A stretch of 64,000 bases of DNA from Saccharothrix sp. NRRL B-16348 (GCF_001280085.1 NZ_LGED01000231.1:51185-115184); one strand, 5' to 3'. Shown: positions 43,580-52,615, counted from the first letter of the stretch. The notes: generated from the letters alone by a model not told the origin. Numbers and translations: made by a program.

Positions 43580-43594
43580 GGACATCCTATGTCC
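43580..43594. promoter_or_regulatory. operator between the YafY regulator and the hydrolase
   Basis: Perfect palindrome GGACAT-CCT-ATGTCC lies between the divergent genes, 4-24 bases from their starts. This box is typical for YafY proteins paired with hydrolases. Confidence 0.7.
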
Positions 43595-43618
43595 TAAAGG
43601 GCTTCTAGCGTGGTGTCC

Positions 43619-44287
43619 ATGACGACTTACGTGCTCATCCCCGGCGCCTGCCACGGCGGCTGGTACTACGACCCGATCTCCGAACGGCTGCGTGCCGAGG
43701 GCCACGAGGTGCACGCCGTCACGTTGAGCACCGGGCGGGTCAACCTGGACGACCACGTGGCCGAGGTGCTGGACCTGTTCGAGCGGCACGACCTGCGCGA
43801 CGTCGTGCTCGTCGGGCACAGCTACGGCGGCATGGTGATCACCGGCGTGGCGGACCGCGTGCCCGAGCGGGTCGGGACCCTCTTGTACGTGGACGCGTTC
43901 GTGCCGCGGGACGGCGAGTCCGCGTACGACATCGTGCACGGCGACTGGCGCAAGTGGTACGTCGAAGGCGCGGCGGGCGACGGGTTCGCCATGGCGCCGC
44001 TGCCGATCTTCGACGAACGCGCCACGCCCCACCCGCTGGCCACGCTGCTGCAACGGGCGTCGATCACCGGCGCCGTCGACCGGGTGACCGACCGCCGGTA
44101 CCTGTTCATGGCGGACTTCCCGGACAGCCCGCTGGCCACCACCTACGAACGCCTGCGCGACGACCCCGGCTGGCAGGTCGAGGCGTGGGCCTCCGGGCAC
44201 AACGTGCTGCGTGACGCGCCGGAACGCTTGCTGGCGGCGTTGAAGTCCGCAAGTCCGGATAAGAGGGTGCTCGACCGCACCCCCTAG
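43619..44287 (+). CDS. alpha/beta hydrolase
   Basis: A 222-residue hydrolase: oxyanion-hole region LIPGACHGGWYYD, nucleophile Ser in VLVGHSYGGMVITG and the catalytic His near WASGHNVLRDAP. It resembles salicylate-esterase-like hydrolases. ATG 43619 is preferred over GTG 43610. Likely controlled by the divergent YafY regulator. Confidence 0.85.
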   Translation: MTTYVLIPGACHGGWYYDPISERLRAEGHEVHAVTLSTGRVNLDDHVAEVLDLFERHDLRDVVLVGHSYGGMVITGVADRVPERVGTLLYVDAFVPRDGESAYDIVHGDWRKWYVEGAAGDGFAMAPLPIFDERATPHPLATLLQRASITGAVDRVTDRRYLFMADFPDSPLATTYERLRDDPGWQVEAWASGHNVLRDAPERLLAALKSASPDKRVLDRTP

Positions 44288-44296
44288 CGTGGACGG

Positions 44297-45028
44297 ATGA
44301 AGGTCCACGACATGCTCGTTGAAGAGCGTCGGCGGATGGCGGACCTCCTCGACGGGTTGGACCCGGGCCAACTGGCCACGCCCAGCCTGTCCACGGGGTG
44401 GACCGTGCACGACGTCGGCGCGCACCTGATCACCTACCTCAGGTTCGGCCAGCTCAAGATCTACTACGGCATCGTCACGATGGCCGCCGACTTCGACCGG
44501 CTCAACCGTGAGCTCACCGCCCGGGCGGCCCGGATGCCCACCTCGGAGATCGCCGCCAGGCTGCGCCGGTGGGCGACGTCGAAGACCACCATCCCGCGCT
44601 CGGGCTACGACCCCGTGCTGGCCGACATCCTGCTGCACGACTACGACATCCGCGTGCCGCTCGGCATCGGGCGGGACATGCCGGAGGACCGGCTGTGGGT
44701 GGCGTTCCAGCACCTGGCGGCCAAACCGTCACCGGGTTACGCGGTGGGCTCCCGGTTGGCGGGGCTGCGGCTGGAAGCGGAGGACACCGGCTGGGTGTCC
44801 GGCAGCGGGGCGGTGGTGCGCGGCGACGCCGAGTCGCTCGTGCTGGCGATGAGCGGCCGTGCGGTCGGGCTCGACGCGCTGGAGGGCGAAGGCCTGCCGC
44901 TGCTGCGGGAACGTGTCGCCGCGCCGCCGCCGCGCGGACCGCTGGAACGGCTGAAGACCGTGGTCAAGGTCGTGGTCGACCCGCCGCCGGTGGAGCGCCG
45001 TTCCCGGGACGCCATCGGCGGTTCGTGA
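44297..45028 (+). CDS. mycothiol-dependent maleylpyruvate isomerase-family protein (DinB-like)
   Basis: A 243-residue protein: an N-terminal DinB-like four-helix bundle (VEERRRMADLLDGLDPGQLA, then STGWTVHDVGAHLI). His in DVGAHL and His in LLHDYDIR are candidate metal ligands. The C-terminal region corresponds to the MDMPI C domain. Actinobacterial members use mycothiol. The reaction is unknown. It follows the hydrolase by 9 bases and is probably co-transcribed. Confidence 0.83.
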   Translation: MKVHDMLVEERRRMADLLDGLDPGQLATPSLSTGWTVHDVGAHLITYLRFGQLKIYYGIVTMAADFDRLNRELTARAARMPTSEIAARLRRWATSKTTIPRSGYDPVLADILLHDYDIRVPLGIGRDMPEDRLWVAFQHLAAKPSPGYAVGSRLAGLRLEAEDTGWVSGSGAVVRGDAESLVLAMSGRAVGLDALEGEGLPLLRERVAAPPPRGPLERLKTVVKVVVDPPPVERRSRDAIGGS

Positions 45029-45034
45029 ACCACT

Positions 45035-45175
45035 CGCGTGTCGAACCTTCAGCGCCCGCGTGTCGAACGCTCACGTCCTCTGAATTCAACATTCAAGTTG
45101 GGCGTCGGTCGTTCCGAGTGTTGAACTCGGGGGTCCTGAAGGTTCGACACGCGGGACCTGAGCGTTCGACACGCG
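45035..45175. repeat. four-copy palindromic repeat element
   Basis: Four copies of CGCGTGTCGAAC: two forward (45035-45052 and 45057-45073) and two reverse (45136-45153 and 45159-45175). The first and third copies are perfect reverse complements over 18 bases, the second and fourth over 17. The arms can form two alternative pairings around a central AT-richer core. It occupies most of the gap between two genes; the gap holds no gene. Confidence 0.7.
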
Positions 45176-45190
45176 AGGTTGTGGAAACGA

Positions 45191-45226
45191 ACCGGTGGCG
45201 GGCTCCGTGGGGAGCCCGCCACCGGT
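45191..45226. terminator. perfect 16-bp hairpin terminator
   Basis: ACCGGTGGCGGGCTCC and its reverse complement, with a 4-base loop, lie 44 bases beyond the end of the GH9 gene and also serve the plus-strand gene. Confidence 0.85.
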
Positions 45227-45269
45227 CATGCGGTCGGTCCGTGGTGCCGGACCGTCCGTTCTTGTGGGA

Positions 45270-48177
45270 CTACCCCACGGTGCAGGGGTTCCCGTTCACC
45301 CGGAAGTCGGTCGGCTTGGTCGTCGTCGAACCCGACCCCCAGGAGTTGAAGCCGATGCCCGCCGAAGCGCCGGGCGCCAGCGTGCGGTTCCACGACAGGT
45401 TCGTCGCGGACGCCGCCTGACCCGACTGGGACCACTCCGCCGACCAGCCCTGCGAGATCTTCTGCTGGCCCGGCATGGTGAACTCCAGCTTCCAGCCGTT
45501 CCAGGTCTGGGCGCTGGTGTTGGTCACCGTGATGTTGACCGACATGCCGGTGGGCCAGGTCGAGGCCTGCCAGACCACCTTGCAGTAGCCCGCCACCACG
45601 TCCGGCTTGGTCCGCACGTTCACCTGGGGCGACATGGCCGAACGCAGGTTCGCGCCGTTCTTCGCCACCACGGTGAACTTGTAGGCCGTGTCCGGCCGCA
45701 GCCCCGTCACCGTGGCTGTCGGCGAGGTGACCGTGGCGACGACGCGCAGCGCGTCACCCTCGATCGAGATGACGTCGTACTCCTTGACGCCGCTCTCCGG
45801 GTCGGTCGACGCGGTCCACGTCAGCTTCGTGCCCGTCGTGGTGATGTCCGAGGCCACCGGGGTGCCCGGGGTCGACGGCGCGGTGGTGTCGACCGGCGGC
45901 GCGGACGTGACCTTCTCCGCCGCCCAGCTGGCGATCCACGCGAACGCGGAGTTCCAGTTGACCGTGACCTCGTTCACCGAGTACGCCTCGATGTGGTCCA
46001 CGAAGCACTTCTGCGCCTTGCAGCCGGCGAGCAGGCGCGCGGCGATCGGGTCCTGCAGCGCGCTGTTCGGACCACCCGAGAGCGCGCCGGGCGGCGCGGT
46101 CGGGAGGGTCGGGTCGAGCTGGTTCGCCCAGTGCCGGTGGTGGACGTTCTTCACCGGCTGGTCGCCGTAGCCCGAGACGTACGAGTACGACATCGGGTTG
46201 CGGCCCAGCAGGTAGTTCAGGCCCTGGAACACGCCCTCGCGGTACTTGGCCGCGCCGGTGAAGTCGTGCGCCAGCGCGAGCACCGAGATGTTGTTCGCGA
46301 CCAGGCCGTTGGAACCCCAGTCGTAGCCCTCCAGCGGGCGGTACGGCGCGGGGTAGCCCTGGGTCGACATCTGCGACAGGTGGGCGTCCGCCACGGTGGT
46401 GAACGCCGACTTGATCGCGGTGACGTCGGCGGCCGGCAGGCCGTTCGGCACGAGGGCGAGCGTGATGTCGCCCAGCGGGCCGGTGGAGCCCCAGTCGAAG
46501 CCGCGGGCGGTCAGGCTCTTGCCCTTGAAGTGCGTCGACGCCGTGAGGTCGCTGCGGTAGGAGGCCTCACCGGTGGTGGTGAACATCTCCGCCGCGGCCC
46601 AGTAGAACTCGTCGGTCAGCGTGGCGTCGCTGTAGGAGCCGCCGCCGGTGCCGTCGTTCGGGTCGGCGATCTTGTTCGGGTTGGCCTTCGCCGCCGCGTA
46701 CGCCTTGGTGGCCGCCGCGAGCGCCTTCGCCGAGAACGCCGGGTCGATCGTCTTCCAGATGCGCGCCGCCTGCGCGGCCACGGCGGCCGTGTTCAGCGTC
46801 GCGGCCGTGCTGGTCGCGGACAGCCTGCGGGCCTGCGGGTCCAGGTGGGGCAGCAGCGGCAGGCCGGTCCAGTTCTGGTCGTGGATCTTGTGGTGGACCA
46901 TGCCGTCGGGCGCCTGCATCTTCAGCAGGAACTCGACCTCCCAGCGCGCCTCGTCCAGGATGTCCGGGACGCCGTTGGCCTTCTCCGGGATGTTCAGCTT
47001 GCCGTCGCCCAGCGCCGCGGCGTCGCCGATCAGCTTCGCGCGCTCGTAGGTGTTGAGCACCTGCCACGCCGAGATGCCGCCGTTGACGACGTACTTGCCG
47101 TGGTCGCCCGCGTCGTACCACGCCCGCGTCGTACCAGCCGCCGCGCACGTCCAGCGTGTAGCCGCACGTGATGGTCGCGAGGCAGGGGACGTTGTTGTCA
47201 CCCTGGTTGGGCGCGACGTTGAGGTGGCCGGCGGGGCGCGCGTACTCCGCGCCCACGTACTGCGCGTCGATCTCGATGCCGCTGCGGTTGTGGTAGAAGT
47301 ACGCCAGCGAGTCGTACCGCAGCTTCTTGATCTGGTCCGTGGCGATGTCGAACGGGAAGCTCGTCTCCGTGCCGACGGTCAGCGTGTAGCCGGTGCCCGC
47401 GGTGTCGAACGACGAGAAGTCGATCAGGTGCGTGGAGTCGCCCGATTCGGCGTCCGCGCCCTTCGGCGCCGTCTGGCCCGAGGCCACCGTGGCGCCCGCG
47501 GAGTTCTTCAACGCCCACGGCTGCGGCGTGGTCGCGTCCGAGGTCAGGGTCGCGTGCTTGGGCAGGCCCGGCACGTAGGAGACCTGGTTGACGTTGATCT
47601 TCTTCGGCGGGTTGGCCGGGTCGCCGCCCGGCGGCTTCACGCCACCGATCAGCGAGACGTTGTCGACGCAGACCGTCGTGTCGGCCGCCTGCGCGCCCAG
47701 GTGGAAGGTGACCTGGCCGGGGCCCGCGTCCGGGAAGTCCAGCTCCGAGGTGAACGTGAAGGTGAACCGCTGCTTCGTCGTGGTCAGCGCGACGTCGTGC
47801 TTGGCGATCTGCCGGTACGGGCTGACGCCCTCACCGGCCACCGCCGCCGCCGGCCGGGCGACCGAGGCGTACGCGTCGAACGACATCGTGTAGGACTGGC
47901 CCGCCTCGAACGGCACGCCGTTCTGGCCGATCAGGGAGTCCCACGGGTTGACCGTGCCGCCGGTGACCGTGGCGCACAGCTCGCCGTTCACGACTCGGTT
48001 CGACACGCCCGCGCTGGCCCACCACGGGTCGGCCGAGCCGCTGCTGAACGCGCCGTTGACCAGCCGTTCGTAGTCGGCCGCGTAGGCCGTTCCGGACGCT
48101 AGCGCGCCGCTCACCGCCACTAGTGCGAGGGCTGCGGTGGCCTGGCGGCGCCACCGGGGAGAAGGAAGCGATCTCAT
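45270..48177 (-). pseudogene. GH9 endoglucanase broken by a 16-bp tandem duplication
   Basis: Parts 47105-48177 and 45270-47200 read in different frames and together give one secreted cellulase of about 964 residues. In order: signal peptide (MRSLPSPRWRRQATAALALV), CBM4/9-like module, CelD N-terminal Ig domain, GH9 catalytic domain, fibronectin III and CBM2 (GYCKVVWQAST...TDFRVNGNPCTVG). The break is inside the active-site motif GGWYDAGDHGKY, where TGGTACGACGCGGGCG is repeated (plus coordinates 47105-47120 and 47121-47136). Removing one copy restores the frame. The general acid region YSVNEVTVNWNS is intact. Two CebR-type boxes lie upstream. Confidence 0.85.
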
Positions 48178-48224
48178 GGACTTGGGTCTCCTCCGTCTGC
48201 TCTGACGGTTGACGACGACGCTTC

Positions 48225-48251
48225 TGGGAGCGCTCCCTGGGAGCGCTCCCA
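48225..48251 (-). promoter_or_regulatory. double CebR-type operator of the cellulase gene
   Basis: TGGGAGCGCTCCC occurs at 48225-48237, followed immediately by a perfect TGGGAGCGCTCCCA (48238-48251), upstream of the GH9 start at 48177. This matches the CebR operator of Streptomyces, through which cellobiose relieves repression. Confidence 0.85.
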
Positions 48252-48292
48252 GGGACTCTAGAGTGACTCGCCGCACATTCACAACCCTGGAT

Positions 48293-48323
48293 TTGACCTC
48301 CAGTTAACTTGAGGTCACAGGCT
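48293..48323 (+). promoter_or_regulatory. MerR-type promoter with dyad
   Basis: TTGACC (48293-48298) and CAGGCT (48318-48323) are 19 bases apart. Between and overlapping them is the dyad TGACCTC-N10-GAGGTCA (48294-48317), containing CCTCCAGTTAACTTGAGG with one mismatch to a SoxR-like box. The 19-base spacer is diagnostic of MerR-activated promoters. No MerR gene is adjacent. Confidence 0.6.
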
Positions 48324-48329
48324 GTGAGC

Positions 48330-48422
48330 ATGAACTCGGGTGGATCACCAGGGGATGCGGCGCCGCCAGTGCGTTCGACAGGGTTCGACGAGTTGGGCGC
48401 CGCCTTCGGGGAGGTGCGGTGA
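48330..48422 (+). CDS. possible 30-residue leader ORF
   Basis: ATG 48330 to TGA 48420-48422 encodes MNSGGSPGDAAPPVRSTGFD plus ten residues. The stop overlaps the LLM start (TGATG). It starts immediately behind the MerR-type promoter. It could be a short leader peptide or the remnant of a deleted gene. Confidence 0.3.
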   Translation: MNSGGSPGDAAPPVRSTGFDELGAAFGEVR

Positions 48423-49287
48423 TGGACGTCGGGATCACGTTGCCGGGCTTCGGTTCCGACGCGGTGGAGCACGCGCAGCACGCCGAGGGGCTGGGGCTGG
48501 AGTCGGTGTGGCACGGCGACCACCTGATTCCGGTGAACCCGTTCCTGGACGCCGCGCTGGTGCTCGCGACGGTCGCCGCGTCCACCAATCGGATCAAGCT
48601 CGGGTTCGGCGTGATGGTCCTGCCGCTGCGGCCGGTCGCGTGGGCCGCCAAGCAGGTCGCCACCTTGCAGCACCTGTCCGGGGAACGGGTGCTGCTCGGC
48701 GTCGGCAGCGGGGGCGACGCGCACGGTGAGGCGGCGTGGCGCGCGGTCGACGTGCCGTTCGCGGAACGGGGGCGGCGGACGGACGCGTCGCTGGCCGTGC
48801 TGCCCGACCTGGTGCGGGGCGAGGCGGCGTCGGTGCACGGGCAGGACGTCGTGCTGTCGCCGGGTGCGGCGATGCCGCGGTGCTCGTCGGCGGTGGCGGC
48901 GGGGTCGCGTTGCGGCGGGCGGCGAGGTTCGGTGACCACTGGTACCCGGCGTTCGTGCCGTTCCGGGCGGTGTCGTCGGGGCTGGCGCGGTTGCGGGAGT
49001 TGGCGCAGGAGCACGGGCGGCCGGTGTGCGGGGTGACGGTCGGGGTGAGCGTGGCGCTGGGCGACGTGCCCGAGTCCGTGGTGGAGCACCGGGTCCGGTC
49101 GATGACCGACTACGGGCTGACCGAGGAGCAGGCGCGGGAGGTGCTCGTGACCGGGTCGGTAGAGCGGGCGCGGGACCACTTCGGACGGCTGGCCGAGGCG
49201 GGCGCGGACCGGGTGGTCGCGATGCCGTTCACCGAGGACCGGTTCCGCCAGGCCGAACTCGTCGCCCGCGCTACGGTGGCGGGATGA
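48422..49287 (+). pseudogene. LLM-class flavin oxidoreductase with a one-base frameshift
   Basis: The first ~155 codons (MDVGITLPGFGSDAVEHAQH ... VVLSPGAAMP) and the remainder (VLVGGGGGVALRRAARFGDH, then WYPAFVP and the C-terminus) lie in different frames, joined near 48875-48880. Inserting one base there restores a normal ~288-residue luciferase-like protein. Either a real mutation or a sequencing error in a GC-rich stretch. Start ATG 48422 has GGGGAGG upstream. The end overlaps the next gene by 4 bases (ATGA). Confidence 0.8.
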
Positions 49288-50783
49288 CCGAGCGGACCTT
49301 GACGGCCAACGGCGTCGACCTGTGCGTGGAAACGTTTGGCACGCCTGCCGATCCGGCGGTGCTGCTCATCGCCGGCGCGACCGGGTCGATGCTGTCGTGG
49401 GCCGACGGGTTCTGCGCGCGGCTGGCGGACGGCGGGCGTTACGTCATCCGGTACGACCACCGCGACACCGGCCGGTCGGTGACCTACCCGCCGGGCGAGC
49501 CGGGCTACGGGTTCACGGACCTCGCGGCGGACGCGGTGGGCGTGCTGGACGCCTTGGCGGTGGAGCGGGCGAACGTCGTCGGCATCTCCATGGGCGGCGG
49601 CCTCGCGCAGCTCCTCGCGCTCGACTTCGCCGACCGGGTGGCGTCGCTGACGCTGATCGCCACCAGCCCGGCCGGCCCGAACGCGCCGGACCTGCCGCCC
49701 ATGTCGCCCGCGCTGCTGGCGCACTTCGCCGCCGGCGCGCCGGCCGCGCCCGACTGGACCGACCGCGACGCCGTGGTCGAGCACCTGGCGGCGGCGCAAC
49801 GGCCCTACGCCGGGCCGCGGCCGGTGGACGAGGAAGCGGCGCGCGCGGAGGCGGGGCGGGTGTTCGACCGGGCGCGGAACATCGCGTCCAGCGCCAACCA
49901 CTTCGAGGTCGGTCGCATCGAGTCGTGGCGGCCCCGGTTGGGCACGATCGCGGCGCCGACGCTGGTCCTGCACGGCGACGTGGACCCGCTGACCCCGCCG
50001 GGGCACGGCGAGGCGATGGCGCGGGAGGTGCCCGGCGCGCGGTTGCTGCTGCTGGAGGACTGCGGTCACGAGCTGCCGCCGGGCGTCTGGGACGTGGTGG
50101 TCCCGGCGATCGTGGCGCACACCGACCTGGCCAAGCCGGGGCGCGACGAGACGATGGCGCGGATCCGGCGGCTCGGCTCGGTGGACGCGGGCACGGCGTT
50201 CGAACGGCTCTACGCCGCCGCTGCCCGCGGCGAGGTGGACGTGCCGTGGCAGCGGGAGGAACCGCACCAGCTGATCCTCGACCGCTTCAAGGGCGTGGAC
50301 GGCACGGGAAAGCGCGCGCTCGTCGTCGGCTCGGGCTACGGGCAGGACGCCGGGTTCCTCGCCGGGTTGGGCTTCGACACCGTCGGGTTCGACATCTCGC
50401 CCACCGCCGTGGGCGTGGCGGCGGAGCGGTTCCCGGCCGCGCGGTTCGTGGTGGCAGACCTGCTCGACCCGCCCGTCGAGTGGTCGGGCGCGTTCGACGT
50501 GGTGGTGGAGGTGCTGATCGCCCAGGCGCTGCCGGCCGACGTGCGGCCGGCGGCCATCGCGAACATGCGCCGGTTCGTCGCGCCCGGCGGCACGTTCGTC
50601 CTGCTCTCCCACGCCCGTGACGACGACGAGCCGTCACCCGCCGGCCCGCCGTGGCCGTTGGTGCGCGCGGAGGTCGAGTCGTATGCCGACGACGACCTCC
50701 GCGCGGTGCTGGTCGACCGCACTGGCAACCGGTGGTGGGCGGAGTTCCGCCGCGATCAGCTGATGCCGATGATGGAGATGTAG
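49284..50783 (+). CDS. alpha/beta hydrolase fused to a SAM-dependent methyltransferase
   Basis: A 499-residue two-domain protein. Residues 1-~285 are an alpha/beta hydrolase: LLIAGATGSMLSWADGF, nucleophile Ser in VVGISMGGGLAQLL, Asp in LVLHGDVDPLTPP and His in LLEDCGHELPPG. Residues ~300-499 are a class I methyltransferase: ALVVGSGYGQDAGFLAGLGF as motif I, DISPTAVGVAAERFP and a WWAEFRRDQ end. The linker is DETMARIRRLGSVDAGTAFE. The two domains are usually separate proteins. ATG 49284 overlaps the LLM stop. Confidence 0.82.
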   Translation: MTERTLTANGVDLCVETFGTPADPAVLLIAGATGSMLSWADGFCARLADGGRYVIRYDHRDTGRSVTYPPGEPGYGFTDLAADAVGVLDALAVERANVVGISMGGGLAQLLALDFADRVASLTLIATSPAGPNAPDLPPMSPALLAHFAAGAPAAPDWTDRDAVVEHLAAAQRPYAGPRPVDEEAARAEAGRVFDRARNIASSANHFEVGRIESWRPRLGTIAAPTLVLHGDVDPLTPPGHGEAMAREVPGARLLLLEDCGHELPPGVWDVVVPAIVAHTDLAKPGRDETMARIRRLGSVDAGTAFERLYAAAARGEVDVPWQREEPHQLILDRFKGVDGTGKRALVVGSGYGQDAGFLAGLGFDTVGFDISPTAVGVAAERFPAARFVVADLLDPPVEWSGAFDVVVEVLIAQALPADVRPAAIANMRRFVAPGGTFVLLSHARDDDEPSPAGPPWPLVRAEVESYADDDLRAVLVDRTGNRWWAEFRRDQLMPMMEM

Positions 50784-51265
50784 CCGTTGGGCACGATCTT
50801 GTCGGCCATCCGCTGGTAGGCCTCGGGCTCGTCGGGTGCCCACGTGGCCAGCCCGTCGACGTAGCGGTTGGCCGCGCAGAACATCGCGGCGATCAGCACG
50901 GTGTCGTGCACCTCGATGTCCGTCGCGCCGTTCTCCTTCGCCTTCGCGATCAGCTCGGACGTCACCGCGCGCCCGCTGTCGGTGACCGCCGTGGCGATGT
51001 CGAGCAACGCGATCATCTTGGGCGTGTGCTCGTAGTCCTCGGGCAGCTGCGCGGCGGCGAAGGCGGCGTGGGAGCCCGCGCAGAACTTGCACTTGTTCAA
51101 CTCGGAGACGTGCGTGGCGATCAGCTCGCGCTCGCCGCGGGTCAGGTCGCTCGGGCCCCGCAACAGCACCTCGGTGAGCTCGGTGAGCGGTCGGCCCGTC
51201 TCGGGGCGGTAGTTCATCAGGCCCGCTATCCCGGGCAGGGTGTTGTCCAACTCGATGTGCGGCAT
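50756..51265 (-). CDS. carboxymuconolactone decarboxylase/AhpD-like protein
   Basis: A 169-residue helical protein. The CxxC-x3-H site is in NKCKFCAGSHAAFA, as in the AhpD-like peroxidase family. Its start is ATG 51265 (MPHIELDNTLPGIAGLMNYR). It probably functions as an alkylhydroperoxidase-like thiol peroxidase. It is convergent with the fusion gene, overlapping its last 28 bases. Confidence 0.85.
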   Translation of the reverse strand: MPHIELDNTLPGIAGLMNYRPETGRPLTELTEVLLRGPSDLTRGERELIATHVSELNKCKFCAGSHAAFAAAQLPEDYEHTPKMIALLDIATAVTDSGRAVTSELIAKAKENGATDIEVHDTVLIAAMFCAANRYVDGLATWAPDEPEAYQRMADKIVPNGYISIIGIS

Positions 51266-51411
51266 GTGATCAGTGTCCCGAGCGGGAAAGGCCTGGTCGA
51301 GCGGCGAACGGGCGAACCACAACACAGTTATGCAACGCGGTCGCCCAGGTCGCCGCACCCGTTCGCCCGCACGGCGGGCGCGCGCTGCGTCCGGCCGCGC
51401 GTCCACGGTCG

Positions 51412-51425
51412 TGTGAGCGCTCCCA
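51412..51425 (+). promoter_or_regulatory. CebR-like box upstream of the chitinase gene
   Basis: TGTGAGCGCTCCCA differs from the cellulase operator at one base. It lies 118 bases before the chitinase start, between it and the AhpD-like gene. Confidence 0.5.
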
Positions 51426-51467
51426 TGGAATCCGGCCAAATGTGGACATGATTCGCCTTCGGCCTTG

Positions 51468-51483
51468 ACTGGTGTAGACCATT
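51468..51483 (+). promoter_or_regulatory. DasR-type dre box of the chitinase gene
   Basis: ACTGGTGTAGACCATT matches the DasR responsive element ACTGGTCTAGACCACT at 14 of 16 positions, 59 bases before the GTG. DasR links GlcNAc-6P to chitin genes in Streptomyces. Confidence 0.75.
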
Positions 51484-51542
51484 TCCGGTTGAGTGGCCCC
51501 CGTCACACGTCCGAGGGCGCTCGAACGGAAAAGAGTGATCTT

Positions 51543-52610
51543 GTGTCGAGATTCCGCGCACTGGCGGCGATAGCCGCTTTCGTGGTCGGGGCGGCGCTGA
51601 CCGTCGCGGTGGCCAACACCGCCGCCGCGGCCGCCTGTGCGTCCGCGTGGACACCGTCGGCCGTCTACACCGGCGGCACGACGGCGTCGCACGCCGGGCA
51701 CAACTGGCAGGCCAAGTGGTGGACCCAGAACGAGACCCCCGGCTCGGCCGCGGTCTGGGCCGACCAGGGCGCGTGCGGCGGCACGACGCCTCCGCCGTCC
51801 GCCTGCGACTACCCGGCGTGGGTGCAGGGCCAGTGGTACACCGCCGGCAGCATCGTGCGCTACACCGACGGCAAGTACTACATCGCCGAGCACGACAACC
51901 CGGGCTACGACCCGATCATCAGCACCTGGTACTGGAACCCCCACGACTGCGGCTCGACTCCGACCACCACGACGAGCACGCCTGCGCCGGGCGGCTTCGT
52001 GGTGAGCCAGGCGCAGTTCCAGCAGATGTTCCCGAACCGGAACCCCTTCTACACCTACGCCGGGCTCACGGCGGCGCTCGGCGCGTACCCCGGTTTCGCC
52101 AAGACCGGCACGGACACCGTCCGCAAGCAGGAGGCGGCGGCGTTCCTGGCCAACGCCAACCACGAGACCGGCGGCCTGGTGCACGTCGTCGAGCAGAACC
52201 AGGCGAACTACCCGCACTACTGCGACGCGGGGCAGCCCTACGGGTGCCCGGCCGGTCAGGCGGCCTACTACGGCCGCGGTCCCATCCAGCTCAGCTGGAA
52301 CTTCAACTACAAGGCGGCGGGCGACGCGCTCGGCCTGCCGCTGCTGACCAACCCGTGGCTGGTGCAGAACGACGCCTCGGTGGCCTGGAAGACCGCCCTC
52401 TGGTACTGGAACACCCAGTCCGGTCCGGGCACGATGACCCCGCACAACGCGATGGTCAACGGGCACGGCTTCGGCGAGACGATCCGCAGCATCAACGGGT
52501 CGCTGGAGTGCGGCGGGCGCAATCCGGCGCAGGTCCAGAGCCGGGTCGACGCCTACCAGCGGTTCGTCGGCATCCTCGGCGTGCCCGCGGGCGCCAACCT
52601 GTACTGCTGA
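51543..52610 (+). CDS. secreted GH19 chitinase with two carbohydrate-binding modules
   Basis: A 355-residue protein: signal peptide ending near residue 28 (FVVGAALTVAVANTAAAAA), two CBM5/12-type modules (CASAWTPSAVYTGG...; CDYPAWVQGQWYTAGS...), a Thr/Pro linker, then the GH19 domain. The acid Glu is in NANHETGGLVHVVE; GPIQLSWNFNY and the C-terminal NGSLECGGRNP are conserved. It hydrolyses chitin outside the cell. GTG 51543 has a weak ribosome binding site. A dre box and a CebR-like box lie upstream. A terminator follows at 52616. Confidence 0.93.
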   Translation: MSRFRALAAIAAFVVGAALTVAVANTAAAAACASAWTPSAVYTGGTTASHAGHNWQAKWWTQNETPGSAAVWADQGACGGTTPPPSACDYPAWVQGQWYTAGSIVRYTDGKYYIAEHDNPGYDPIISTWYWNPHDCGSTPTTTTSTPAPGGFVVSQAQFQQMFPNRNPFYTYAGLTAALGAYPGFAKTGTDTVRKQEAAAFLANANHETGGLVHVVEQNQANYPHYCDAGQPYGCPAGQAAYYGRGPIQLSWNFNYKAAGDALGLPLLTNPWLVQNDASVAWKTALWYWNTQSGPGTMTPHNAMVNGHGFGETIRSINGSLECGGRNPAQVQSRVDAYQRFVGILGVPAGANLYC

Positions 52611-52615
52611 CATGG

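Noticed and set aside
45035..45175. Insertion sequence ends
   Set aside because: The repeats are too short and close, with no transposase or target-site duplication between them.
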